NCBI GenBank assembly: GCA_017506865.1
Contig: JAFCMP010000540.1
Location: forward strand, 558,001 to 622,000
DNA: 64,000 bases
Origin: Tribonema minus
Taxonomy: Eukaryota > Sar > Xanthophyceae > Tribonematales > Tribonemataceae
Direction of reading: 5' to 3'
Part shown: positions 23,485 to 36,200 of the stretch, in pieces
Position numbering within the stretch: the stretch's first letter is position 1
Layout of the letters: the number at the start of each line of letters is the position of its first letter
The notes under the pieces: model-generated
The model's database searches: none
What the model was told of the DNA's origin: nothing
Seen by the model: the letters and a program-made list of their open reading frames with translations, nothing else
Made by a program: the position numbers and the translations under genes

Positions 23485-26400
23485 TCACAGCGAGGCGTAA
23501 AGAGGCAGCTGCTGCTGCCGCCGCCAAGAGCACCTCACCACACACAGCATGACTGCTCGTGGCCATACGAAAGGGGATGGCGATGACAAGGGGGCTTGCA
23601 CGGTGGGTGTCTGGCGGGCACGGGGGGGGGGGGGGGGGGGGGATAGCAGCGAGCAACGCGCCATAATCCGGTGGCTGTACGTCTGGCTACCTCTGGCCAT
23701 GCAAGGTGGCAACTGCTTACACATATATATAGCGCCAAAGGGGAGCGCTGCGGCCACTGCTGGCAGATAATACTTATCCTGCCCAGTGCAGAGCAGCCAA
23801 AGCCCACTCAGCAGCGCCCGGCGATGGTGCCGTTGAACCGCTCTGCGATCCAAACCCTGAAGGCGTGCTGCCCCCCCCCCCCGCCGTGAAGAGTACTGGA
23901 GGACCAGTGCTGTGGCGATGAGCACTGATGTGGCGCAGGCCAGCAGCAGCGCACGGCTGCCTCCGCTGCGAGGCTGCTGCTTCAAAGGCAGGCCTCGCCC
24001 GCACCAGTGCTGCAAGCAGCAGTTAGGACATGCTAAGGCCTAACCTTGGCGCCCGCAAGTGCGTATCTGCCCCGCTGCCCCCACCTCTTGTCCCCTCCCG
24101 CGCGCCCCCACCCCCCCCGCCGCCGTCCTACCAGGTCATGCCTGCGCCCCGCACACGCACACATCCAGAGCGCGCCTCCTCTGCGCGCACGCGCTAGCTA
24201 ATAGCGCACTTCTCGCTGCCCACTCGCGGCAGCCGCGACGCCGCGCCCTTGGCCCCCGCCACGGCCCCCCCTGCGCGCGCCCCCCCTGCCCCCCTCCGCC
24301 CCCCCCCCCGGCCCCCGCCGCCACCCCCCCTGCCCCCGCCGCCGCCGCAGCCTCCTGCTCCAGGCCCTCTACGATCTCGCGCGCAAGCGTGTCAAAGGCG
24401 TCCTGCACGCCGGTGCCGTCCTTTGCGCTGACCTCGAAGTAGCGCACGCCGAATTCCTCGCCGACCTCGTTGCCAGCAGCGCTCGACACCTCGCGGTGCT
24501 CCGCGGGCAGGTCCACTTTGTTGCCGAGCAAGACCTGCGGCGGGGCGGGGGGGCGGGGGGGGGGGGGGAGGGGGGGGGGGGGACGTGGGCTGCGAGTTGC
24601 GCTGCTTGTACAGGGCCTGCGTGCCGCGGCAACAGTAGAAGCACGGTTGGGACCAGGCGTAGTTTACCTTCTGAGAGGGGGCGGGGCGGCCTTAGACGTA
24701 CTTCCCTACACAGCAAGAGTGAGAGATATGCTCAGGAAGTCGTGCCAGTCGTGCTTGCACAAGGCATCGGGTCCCCTGCGCACATGTGAAAGCTCATTGC
24801 TGCATGTGACAGTTGCTGGCAGTGAGTGTATCGCGCTTGCGCAACACTCATATCCTGGGGAGCTGACCGTGACACAAGAGAGGTATGCAGGGTGGGAGAA
24901 AGACGCGGGAGGGCTTGAGCGGAAGTGAGACTGGCAGCTCTCTGTGTTAGCCCTGAATGATCGCGTAGCATCGTTGACTGGCACCATCGAATTGCAACGC
25001 CCTTGCTTTGCCACCTACAGCTGCACCACCAAAACGGGCATCATGTAATATTGCATCAACGAGGGCTGCTGCTGAAGTGCAGATGGTTCGCCAAAGGACG
25101 ACGAGAGCATTGCAATCGTAACCGCGATCCGTCGCAGCGCATCGTCTGCCAGCGCGGCGGTAGTTCACGTGTCTGACTACTCATGACTCGTGATTCCCGA
25201 GTCCTGCAGAGACGAGTCGTGTCACAAACTCCCTATCTTCAGAACCACAATCGCTGCCAGCCCGCAGCGCCCGCACAGCTGCAGTCCGCAAGGCGCGACG
25301 ACAGCGGCGCACGCGGCAGCAGCAGCGGCAGCGGCAGCGGCGGCGGCGGCGGCGGCGGCGGCGCGCGTCCACCTTGGGCAGCGCCCTGCACGCCTTGAAC
25401 AGTGATGCTCACAGCTCGAATCGCAACTTCAAACATGGCGCCAACATCTTCACCTGGAAGTTCACATCCCTCAGACCTCAAGCTAGCGCGCACCTTGCAG
25501 ATGCCCTCGCGCCCCGCCGCGGGCGCGTGCGTCTGTATGTTGGCGACCCAGTAGTTGACGTTCTTGAACGAGTCGGCGTCGGCGACGTCGTAGACGAGCG
25601 CGATGCCGTGCGCGCCGCGGTAGTACGCGCGCGTGATGACGTGGAACTTCTCCTGCCCCGCCGTGTCCCAGATCTGGCAGCGCACGCGGCGCCCGTTTAT
25701 GTCGAGGTGGCGCACCTTGAAGTCCACGCCCGCCGTGGACAGCAGGTTCGGCGAGAAGTGGTCCTCCGTGTAGCGGAGCATCAGCGACGTCTTGCCCTGC
25801 GCGGGGGCGCGCGGGGGGGAGGGGCGCGTGCGCGGGGGGGGGGGGAGGGAGGGGGGAGGGGACATTCATGCATGCTTCTGTAGAGTATGTATACATGCGC
25901 GTGGGGGAGGTGCGGTTGGGGGGGAGGCGGGGATGAATATTCATGCATACTGCTATAGAGTATGTAAACATGTACATTCGCGCGCATCGCATGTGCCCGC
26001 AGTTTTTATCATGTGCACTACTGAAGAGACTATACGTGAACAACCGCGTGGCCCTGACATGGGAATCATGGGCTTTGTACTGTTTCTGGAGGCAGCAGCA
26101 GCTGTCGAACGACTGGCTCACACGAGTTTCACCAGTGCGTGTCTTTCTCATCCCAAATGCAGAACCACCGTATTCTGCTGCTCAAGTTCAAAGTGCACCT
26201 TCAGGTGCAGATCGACAGCAGGTGCTTGACAGGTCGTCACTGCATCTGCATGCAGGGTGCGTGCAGAAGGATGCCTTGCATGCGACGCAGACGCTCGCAG
26301 GACGTCAGTGCGGCACTGCAGCGAGATCGGTTTACAGTGATCAGAAGGCTGATGCACGTATTCTGATGAATGAACCCCTGTGAGTAACCAACCCTAACCC

Positions 26401-27590
26401 TACCCCTAATCCTGGCCCCCCGCAACTGTGCCTCCATGGCGCACCGCACGCGCGGGATGGCGGTCATGACTGCCGCGTGCATGTGCTGCAGCGCATGGCA
26501 TGCGCATGGCTGAGCACTTGCAGTGAAGCCTTGAGCACTGTCACTGATATATCGCCTGCTGACAGGGCGCCGCTGCTACGGAGCGAGTTTGCCATAGCCC
26601 GTGCGCACCTGATGTTGATGCGAGAACGCACAGGTGCCGCTGCGCGTAACACACGCGCTAGCACAGCCTGCATCACAGAGACTGCCTGAAGTTGAAGAGC
26701 ACCTCTCGATAGTATGCCTGTCGTGAGCTGACGCAGCAGCAGCAGCAATGTTGCTGGCACCGGTGCTGCAGCGGCGCCGCTGTCGCAGCGCCGGTGCCGT
26801 GCATCCGCTGCAGCCACGTCTTCGGGTCTCTGGGGCGCTCCTGCTCATGAAGCACCCGCCAAGAATGAAGCGCTGCTGACACGCGCGCTTCCTCACCAGT
26901 CCAGAAACTCTAGCTGACCAAGTACAAAGCTGTCACGGCACTCACCACGCCGGAGTCGCCGAGCAGCAGTATGCGTATCGTCATGTCCGCCTGCCCCTCG
27001 CCCTTGCGCCGCAGCGCCTCCTTCGCCTTCCTCTCCTCCTCCGCCTGCCGCTTCTCCTCCTCCAGGTCCGCGAGCTCCTGCTGCGTGAGGTGCGCCCCCC
27101 CCGCGTGCCCCTCCAGATTAGACACTATGTACAGCGTCTTCTTCGAGAGCCCCCCTGCGGGTCCCTTCCCCTTGCCCGCCCTCTTCCCCTTGCGAGGCCC
27201 CCGCGCCTTGCCCCCCTCGCCAACCCTGCCGCTGGCGGCGACGGGCGCTGCGCTGGCGACACCGGCACCGGAGCCGCCAGATGCAGGGGGATTGTCGCCA
27301 GCCTGCGGCAGCGGTAACCGCGCGTCTGAGTCCTCCTCCCTGTCGCTGCTGCTGCTGCCGCCCTCGCTGCCCTCGCTGTCTGTATCCCACGCTTCGGGCT
27401 CATTGACTTCCTGCTGCTGCTGCCTGTGCTCCACATGCTGCTGCACCGGCTCCGCCTCGAATAGCCGCTGCTGCTGCTGCTGCTGCTGCTGCAGCGGGAC
27501 GCTTTCTTGCAAGGGAGGGGAGCCCGGGGTCACGCACTTCGCCGCCAAGGGCTTTCGCTGCAGCACCGCTTGGTCATCTGCGAATTGCAT
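23485..27590 (-). CDS. Rab-type small GTPase with long N-terminal extension and possible C-terminal membrane segment
   Basis: Exons: 27590-26946, 25796-25494, 24534-24325 and 24009 downward (end uncertain, stop at 23485 in this frame). Phases are all 0. Residues 1-200 are a Gln-, acidic- and Lys/Arg-rich extension ending in a charged coiled coil (ELADLEEEKRQAEEERKAKE). The GTPase core follows: P-loop GDSGVGKTS (211-219), switch I STAGVDFKV, WDTAGQEKFH, NKVD (321-324) and EVSAKDG. This is the Rab8/Rab1-like pattern, implying membrane trafficking. No C-terminal Cys-Cys prenylation motif is seen. Instead, the most likely fourth exon gives SRALLLACATSVLIATALVL, a 19-residue hydrophobic segment followed by SSRR. 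A 12-nt C run (23869-23882) right after it makes the final frame uncertain; another frame ends in RFNGTIAGRC. The GTPase call is firm; the tail is tentative. Confidence 0.8.
25862..25985. repeat. Roughly 65-bp tandem duplication in Rab intron 1
   Basis: An attcatgcatgcttctgtagagtatgtatacatg block at about 25864-25898 is repeated, slightly diverged, at about 25939-25975. It lies close to the G-rich tract next to the acceptor of the exon that starts at 25796. Confidence 0.85.
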
Positions 27591-28990
27591 GCCTCCTGAT
27601 GCTAGCCTGCCTCACGCCAGCAGCATGCAGGGCTGGCGCGAGTGTCCCTGCCCTAGCCTCGTGCTTGGTGCTGCTCGCAAGCCCAGCAGCAGCGCAACTT
27701 CAGCTGGCTTGCTCGGGTTGTTAGGCAGCAGTGTATATGCAATTCGCTTGACCGCTCTGTCAGGAGGACTGCACCGCAAAGGCGTTGCTGCTCGCTCGCT
27801 TTATATCGCTGCCACAGTGAAGATGCCTCCAAAGCTGGTTTGACAGAGTAGCGTCAAGGCAGGTAGATGGCTTGACAAGCAGCGCGCAGGTCTCCTTTTA
27901 ATTGCAGCCCCAAGCGCGCCACTGCTATGAGGTGCAGCGCACCAAAAAAAAAAAACACCTTGCTGAGCGCTGGTTTAAATAGTTGATGTTGAAAAAAAAC
28001 AAAAAACAAGAAAATAAATGGAGAGAGGGAGAGTGTGCTGGGCTGGCAAGCAAACCAAGCTGAGCAAGGGGTCCATTGTAGAACCTCGTCATTGCTGCAC
28101 ATCTGCTGCGTTACTTTGTGTAAAGGTAACTACGCACCGGAAAATGTGAGCTTTCATCCCTGCTCTCCCAATGGACGTGATGCATGCATAAACATGGCGC
28201 AGCGCACACGCCAACAGCTCTGCTGTCAGCCTGCAGTTTTCATCCATGTGCCTGCAAAACATCAAAACTGCAAAACGTCCAAACGCGTGTGACATACAGT
28301 ACCAGGTGTAACGTGACAACAGGATATTATGAGGGGGGAGGTAATCTGAGTGGGAAGGGGGTGAGGCGCCGCCCGGGCAGCTAGACTGCAAAATCTCTGC
28401 TCTTGTGACGCGGTCACGTGAAGTGGCGCGCCGCCGAGTTCTGCTGCCGCTGCTGCTGTGGTGATTTCGCTGATGATCGGGCAAGTACTGCATATTCCTT
28501 GTGGCTACGTCATAAACTATCAAAGGGGGTGCCGCAGCGGGCAGGGGGGGGGGGGGAGGGGGCCTGCGCCGGGTGCGCCAACGCTCAGCCTCAGCTTGGT
28601 GACTGAACGCTGACGCTCGCCGCGCGCGTCTCATATTGCTGGCCACGAACGCGCCACGAACGCGCCCCCCTCCGCGTAATGACCCACCCCCCCCCCCCCC
28701 AGCGCCATCTCTGCGGCCAAAACCTAAGCACAAACTTCCTTTGCTCCTGCGGGTGCAGCGCGCACTACCTGTAAGGGCCTGCCTGGTGCTAAATAATAGG
28801 GTACAGCGCACCGTGCGTGCGATTCGTCTGTACACGCGTGCAGACGGCCACAGGCTTCTGCGGTGACGAACACGGGGGTAGGTATGTTGTTGGTGCGGGC
28901 GGCGGGGTGAGAGACGACGGCCACCCCGCGCCCGGAGGATCGCCCGCTCCATTCGATTGGTGCTGCACGCGGAGCCCGCCATCTTCGCGC
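27591..28990. other. Intergenic between Rab-like and MYB3R genes; nothing clear
   Basis: This holds the Rab gene upstream region and the MYB gene 3' UTR. It contains an A-rich stretch near 27942-27955 and C/G homopolymers at about 28546 and 28685. I see no supported gene. Confidence 0.4.
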
Positions 28991-30212
28991 TCATGCGGTG
29001 CAGCGCTCAGAAGACGTGGTGCGCTGCAGGCGCGGCGGCGACTGCGCCATCACGTCGCCGTGCGCTGCCGCCGCCGCCGCCGCCGCCTGCTCCGGCGCCG
29101 CCGCTACGCCGAGCAGCTGCTGCTGAAAGCCATTCTGCGCCGCGGGCGCCGCCGCTTCCGCCTCCGCCACCGCAGCCGCGAGCATTTCCGTGCCGCCCAC
29201 CTCATCGTCCGTCGGGAACACCGACATGAACGCCGACATGGCGGCGTCGTCTGCGGGGTCCATCATGCCGCCCTCGCCGAGAGGCGTCGGCAGCAGCGGC
29301 GACGCCGACATCATCGCGCGCACCTCCGCGACCATCTGCTGCGACGACATGTGCGCGTCGGGCATGGCGAAGGCTGCGCCGGCTGCGGCGGCGCCAGCGG
29401 CAGCGGCCTGCGCGCCTGCGGGCGGCGCCTGCTGCAGCTGCTGCGCGGTGTCTAGCGGCTGCCGCAGGTGCAAAGGCGTGGGCTGCTGCAGCATTGGCTG
29501 CTGCTGCTGCTGCTGCTGCAGGGGAGGCGTGGCACGAGCGGCGGCCGCTGCCGCCTGCTGCGCCTGCTGCTGCTGGAGGTGCGCCTGCTGGTGGTGCTGC
29601 TGCATCTGCTGTTGCTGCTGCTGCTGAAGCTGCTGCTGCTGCTGTAGCTGCATTTGCTGCTGCTGTTGCTGCTGCTGCTGAAGCTGCTGTTGCTGCTGCT
29701 GCTGTTGCTGCTGAAGGTGGGCCTGCTGCTGCTGCAGCTGCGCCTGCTGCTGCTGATGCATGTGCTGCTGCATCTGCGCCTGGTGCTGCTGCTGTTGCAC
29801 CTGCTGCTGGAAGCTGGCGCCCGCTGCCGCTGCCTGCTCTGATGCGGCATCGCTCGACATCTGCATAGGGTCCAGCACACTCGTCATGGACGGCGGCAGT
29901 CCGGAGAGAGACCGTGTGTGCGCATTGACCATGCCGGCAAGTGCACTGTGAGACCCCGAGTGACTCATGCTGCTCAGTGAGGTGCTCCTCTCCATCGATG
30001 GCGGCTGCTGCTGCACGGACATCGAGAATGACATGGCAGGCGATGTGTTGGCATCAGACTGCTGCTGCACATGCAGCATTGCTGCCGCTGTCGCCGGCGG
30101 CTGGTGCGGCGGGTGGTGCACAGCTGCAGACTGCATGGCGTGCAGCTGGTGCTGCTGCTGTGCCGCGGCCATCTGCGCTGCCGTCGCCATCTGATGCTGG
30201 TGCTGCGTCATC

Positions 30213-30250
<38 letters not shown>

Positions 30251-33200
30251 CGGGGCGTGCTGCTGCTGCTGCGACTGCAAGGGCATCTGTTGCAAGCCCT
30301 GCGGCGGCGGTGGCGCAAGCGCGCCGCTGCCCGACATCGCCCCCAGCGGTAGAGGCGGCGCCAGCGTCTGCAGCAGCGCTGACTGGTGCTGCTGCTGCTG
30401 CTGCTGCTGCGGGGGGGCAATGACAGAGACATCAGCAGCCATAACAGCAGCACTGCCGTCCGCGCGCGGCGCCTGCGCCGCGGGCGGCGGCGGCGGCGTG
30501 GGCGCGGCGATGCCCGTGCGCTGGAACTTGTCGATGAGCTGCTTCATGATGCTGCGCTGGGCCTCGTTGTTGAGGTAGCGGAAGTACGGCAGCATGTCGA
30601 GCGGAACGCGCTCGTTCGGCTGCATGCCCGTGCCCATCGTCTGGCGCGTCGCGCGCACCGCCTGGCTCACCGGCGACTCCGCGGGCTGCTCCGGCTGCTG
30701 CTGCTGCCGGTAGCTGCGCGGCGTCGCCATCGCGTCGTCGCCGCCGCCGCCAAAATGGTTCTGCACCGGACCAAGCAGCAGCTGCGACAGCGTCGCGGTG
30801 GAGGGACTCTGCATAGCGCCGCTGTGCGCGTCCAGTGCCGTGTCGATGAGCGGTGGCCGCAGCTTCGCGGCGGAGCTGTCTATCAGAAAGCCCATGTGGC
30901 CCTGCGGCGGCAGCGCCTGCCGCAGCGGCGGCTGCTGCTGCTGCTGCACCGCCGGCGGCGGCGGCGCCAGGGGCTGCGCGAATGACGTCTGCGAGTGCTG
31001 CCGCGGCAGCGCGGGTGCTAGCGACTGCAGCGAACCAGCAGCGCGCATCGGCGGCGGTGGCTGCATCACGCCTCCCAGGCCAGGCACAACTGCCGGCGCA
31101 GCAACTGGCGGCACCTGCTGCTGCTGCTGCTGCTGCTGCTGCAGAGGCGGCGGCAGGGACCCGGAGGGGGCGCGCAAGTCCACATCCATCGCCATGGGGT
31201 TCTGGGCCATGGACGCCTGCATCATCGACGGCACGGAAGAAAGCAGCTGCAAGGGCGCGGGAGGCTGCAGCAGCAGCTGCTGCTGCTGCTGCTGTGCTGC
31301 CGCCGCCTGCTGCTGCTGCTGCTGCATGTGCTGCGTCGCCGCCGCCGCCGCCGCCGCCTGATGCTCCTGCAGCAGCTGCTGCTGCGCGCGCTGGTCCTGC
31401 TGCAGCTTCAGCGACATCTCCTCGAGCTGGCGCTGCTCGCGCTGCTGCTGCTGCATGAGCCGCAGCTGCTGCTCCTCCTGCTGGCGCCGCAGCGCCTCCA
31501 GCTGCCCCGCCTGCTCCCGCTGCACGTCCATCTGGGCCTGCTGGTGACAACCGCGCACCGGCAGCGTGAGAGGCGGCACATGTGCACATACGCATCGCAA
31601 GGGGAGCGCTGCGGTTGCTGCATGCGATGCGCACTATGGACGAAGGGCTTTTAGGAATCGTATCATCCAGGGTTTGTCATAGGGCATATCATGGTGACGC
31701 TGGCCATGCCTTAAGCTTGAAGTTGAGTCATACTTCAAGTACTGTGCAGGCTCGTCTCGCATGCCACTCGACTGAGCCTTGCGTTGTACAACTTGACTTC
31801 ACTAGCCGCTGAACCCGCACTAATCACGCACCGTGGCAGCAACACGCTGCAGGTCTTCTGCACTGCAGACACGACCTATCATCACGCACCAGGGGCCTGG
31901 ATATGCGCAAGCGCAGCAGGGCGAAGCTGGAGCGAGCCAACCCTAAACTGCGAGCACGACTGCGAAGAGAATGACGAGCACGCCGCCAAGCGCGCCTCGA
32001 CAATAATGTAATCATCACCTGTGCCGCGAGCGTGTCCGCCGACGGCGGCGCCGCCGGGTCCGGAAAGAATTGCTGCGACATCCCCGCGCGCGTCAGCGCA
32101 GGCACCACCTGCTGCTGCTGGCCCGCCGCCGCCTGCGCCTGCATGCCGGCGTACGGACTGCCCGAGGACTGCGGGTGCTGCGGCGGCAGCCCCGGCGATG
32201 TCGCTGTCTGCGGGTGCTGCGGCGGGAGCCCCGGGGAGACCCCCTGCTGGGGGTGTTGGGGGGCCAGCGCGGGGGATACGCTGCTCGACTGCGGGTGCTG
32301 CGGGGGGAGCCCCGGGGAGATGGTCGACTGCGGGTGCTGCGGCGGCAGGCCCGGCGACACGCGCTGCTGCTGCTGCTGCTGCTGCGAGCCGAGCGTCGGC
32401 GAGACGCGCGCGCCCTGTTCTGCCGCCGCCTGCTGCTGCTGCTGCTGCGCGAGGCTGCCGCCGCCGCCGCCGCCGCTGCCGTCCAACGTGTTAAGCCCGT
32501 GCTGCTGCGACGACAGCTGCATGCCCGCAATGCCCATGCTCACGCTGCCGTCGCTGCCGCCGGAGAGGCGCCTGTCGAGCTGCGGCTGCTGCTGCTGCTG
32601 CTGCAGCGCGCTGTTGAGCGCTGACAGCTGCGCCAAGCTGTCGCGCGGCGCGGTGGTGAGCTGGCCGAGGCACGAGCGGCTGTCCCTGCGCGGCAGGCCG
32701 GGCGGCAGCAGCGACGACGCCTGCTGCTGCGCGTGCGTCTGCTGGAAAGGGTTCGAGGACAGCGCCGCGCCGCCCGTGGGGAACAGGTCGGGGACGGCGG
32801 GCGGCTGCGGCGACGACGACGCCGACGCGCCTGGCGTGCGCTGCATCAGCAGGTGCTCCATGTCTTCCACCTGAGGCGCGCGCGCATGCGAACGCTACAC
32901 GTATTCAGCCATCGATGGTGGAGTGCTGTGGCCCGGAAGAATCTACATGCAGGTGTGGGGTTGGATGGGGCTTGAGCGGCGCTGGCGCACGCCGGCGCGC
33001 GTGCGACGGTGGTGGTGACTTCAATGGTGACGCACTTGGAGCCCCACGGCGTGGCAGCGCATGATGCAGCCTAAAGTAGTTTGATTACTATCGACCGTGG
33101 AAACAAGGCACGTGCTGCAGCTGCGGTTCATCGCCGCTGCCGCCGTCGTTTGCGCCGCCGCCGCTGCTGCTGCTGCCGCCGCCGCTGCTGCTGCCGTTGC

Positions 33201-36200
33201 CGCTGCTGCCACCTTGGTACAAAGCAGTGGCTTACAACACCATCTTACCTGTCCACCATCACTCTGCGCCACGGTAACCAGCAGCATGAGAAGCTGCATC
33301 GTTTCGCACAGACACGCTTCGAGAGGTCCCATGCAGACGCTACACAAGAACGCTGCGCTGACAGCCAAACTACGCCAGCATTTGATTCGGACTCCAATGG
33401 TCACGCCGCCCCCATCAGCACGGTGGTGACAGACAAAGTGTGTGTAAAGCTGTTCGCGCGGTGGACTTGGCTCAGCTGCGGCACATGCGTCACGCGGGCG
33501 CGCGAGACTGCGGCGGGCGCTGCAAAGGCGCATGCAGTGGTCGCGAGCATGCTGAGCGGTGACACAATGCTGCGCATCACGGCAGCGCCAAACGCCTACT
33601 GCGGCAACATTGTGAGGAGTTTACTTGCGCTGTCTGATAGTGGCGTTACGACAATGACTCAGATCGAGACTTTTGAGTATGTCAGATCAATTGAATACTA
33701 GCGTCACCTTCAAGTTGAGACTCGTGCTTCACTGAATGGTTTTGAGTAAGCAGAGTATCAGCGCACTAGTGTCCTCATGGTCTTTGACGGCCATCGAACT
33801 GCGCTGCCGATGGACCGACGTCAGTTCACATGTGGTACACTTCAAGTATGCCGCGAGTACAGTTCAGATGTGCACTTCACCTGCATAGCGCCTGCACCCT
33901 GCGCCAGCATGTCCCCCTGCTGAGCCCCGGCTACCCCCCCCTGCAACGACCCCATCCCCATCGGAAATTGCGCCTGGCCAAAGTCCATCTGCGCCACGAG
34001 GTGCTGCTGCTGCGCCGCCTGCAAAACAAGAGATTCATCACAGCAATGTGTTGAGGGCAGTCCATGTGGTTGTGATTTTGTGCTGTAGTGTTAATGCTTG
34101 ACTGTTAAAGAGCCGCGCTCTTCTGAAAGCATCAAGTCAACACCGCTACGTTGGTAAGCTTGTCTTGTCTTGTCTGTGCATGTTGATACTTCAACTTCCG
34201 TCAGAAGTGCTCACAGCGCGTTAAAGAGCTCCATTCTTTCAACAATCAGGGTGAGACAAGCGTGTGATCGAGCGTACAGCTCTTTGCTTGCCCTAGTGCA
34301 GCACGCTTCCATAACCCGACGTTGTAGTGGCGCCAGTCAGTATCGTCACCAGACTTCAAGATACGAGTTCAGCATGGATGGTTCATGACGCCATCTTGTC
34401 ACGTAGCCATTTCGTGCAGCACATGCCTCTGCTCGGAATCAAGAGGTGCTCACATCTATTACTAAGCAAAGCGCGCCTCTAGCCACCTAGTCCGTGGGTG
34501 CAAGCACCACCAATACCCAAAGCTACATACAACTCGACTCATCAAGCTTCTACCTTGTCAGTTGGGGCAGTGCCTGCTGCAAGTGTAGAAGCGGTGCCAT
34601 AGCAAGACACTGTGCCCAAAACCACCTTCAAGAGGTGCGCCTGGCACCAAGTTCGTCAAAATGTGCATCCTGAAGGGAATGAATCACCTGCAAGTCCAGC
34701 TGACTGCGCTGCTGCTCCATCAAGTGCGCCTCCAGCTGCTGCGACGCGCCCCCCTGCTGCCCGGAAGCCAGCGGCGGACGCAGCGGCTCCTGCATGCTGC
34801 GCTGCAGCTCCACGCTCTGCGCCATTTGTTGCTGCAGCGTCGTGAAGCGGGCGGAGGGGAGGGCGCACTGATGGTCAGCGTCATCGACGCGCTGAGCGGC
34901 AGCGTCTGCGACACGCTGAGCATCATCTGTGTGCTGAGCACGGTCGGCGTGCTGAGCATCGGCGCGCTGAGCATCACCTACATGCCGCTGAGCATCACCT
35001 GCGTGCTGCTTAGCATCAGTAACCTGCCACTGAGCATCACACACATGCTGAGAACCATCAGCACGCATGCTGCGCGTCGTCAGCATGCTGGGCGTCATCA
35101 GCAGCATTCGCGGCTGGCGTATCGCGTGGACAGTAGCGCGATGCAACCCTCAGTGGACTGCTGGCTCACGGAGAAGTGACTCTCACACAGCTGGACACAG
35201 TGCGCTTTCCCTGCTGCGCTCGGCACACTGCGTGGGCCCCCGAGGTGAAGCAGGATCTGGTGATGGTGGACTCACACACATATGCATGGGCAGCGGTACA
35301 CCGTCTGCCGGCAGTTGCAGGTGGCTTCTCGTGCTCTAGAGTCTATCGAGGCAATGTGTGTCGCTGATGCAACCACAGCTGCTGAACTCCAAACTCATGA
35401 TGGGTTTAGATAGCGATATCTGCACCGCATGCGCCGCTGCAAAGAGTAGAGAGTTCACAACTACGCCGGCACCGCACTCAACTCCTCTCTCCCCCCCCCC
35501 CCCCTGCACTACACTCAACCCCCACCCGACGCACACGCGCCCGAAACACCCCATCGCGGCCGCCAGCCCCCGCTCGCGCTCTGCTCTCCGCATGCGGCGC
35601 TCCGCCCGCACGATCGCCCGCGCTCACCTGCTGCTGCAGCTGCGCCTGCATGTGCTGCTGCTGCTGCGCCATGAGCGCCTGCGTGTGCGCGTCCAGCTGC
35701 TGCTGCGCCTCCGCCTTCACGCCGCCGCCCGCCTGCGCCGCGCGCTCTGCCGCCGCCGCCTCCGCCTGCGCGCGCGCCTCGGCCTGCTGCTCCTCATACG
35801 ACGCTTTGACTTTATCCAGCACCTCCTGCGTGATGCCGCCGCCGGAGCCCTTCGGGTTCTCCTTGAGCCACTTCTTCTGCGCGCTCGAGTTGAAGCGGTT
35901 CTTGACGGCGTTCTCCGTGCGCCCCGGCAGCAGCTTGGCGATCTCGCACCAGCGGTTGCCGAGGCGCAGCTGCGCCTCGAACACGACCGTGTCCTCCTCG
36001 GGCGTCCACGGCGAGCGCTTGATCGCGGGGTCGAGGTGGTTGAACCAGCGCTCGCGGCACTGCTTGCCGATGCGCCCGGGGAGCTTGGCGGCGACGGCGG
36101 ACCACTTGACCTTGGCGATGCCCACCGCCTCGACGCTCTCGCGCACGACGCGGTCCTCCGTCTCCGTCCACGGCCCCTTGTGCAGCCCCGGCCGCAGCAC

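Noticed and set aside
29190..31654. Long Cys-, Leu- or Ala-rich plus-strand frames opposite the Gln-rich exon
   Set aside because: CTG triplets in three frames give Cys, Leu and Ala runs. The minus-strand poly-Gln frame is joined in phase to the MYB repeats.
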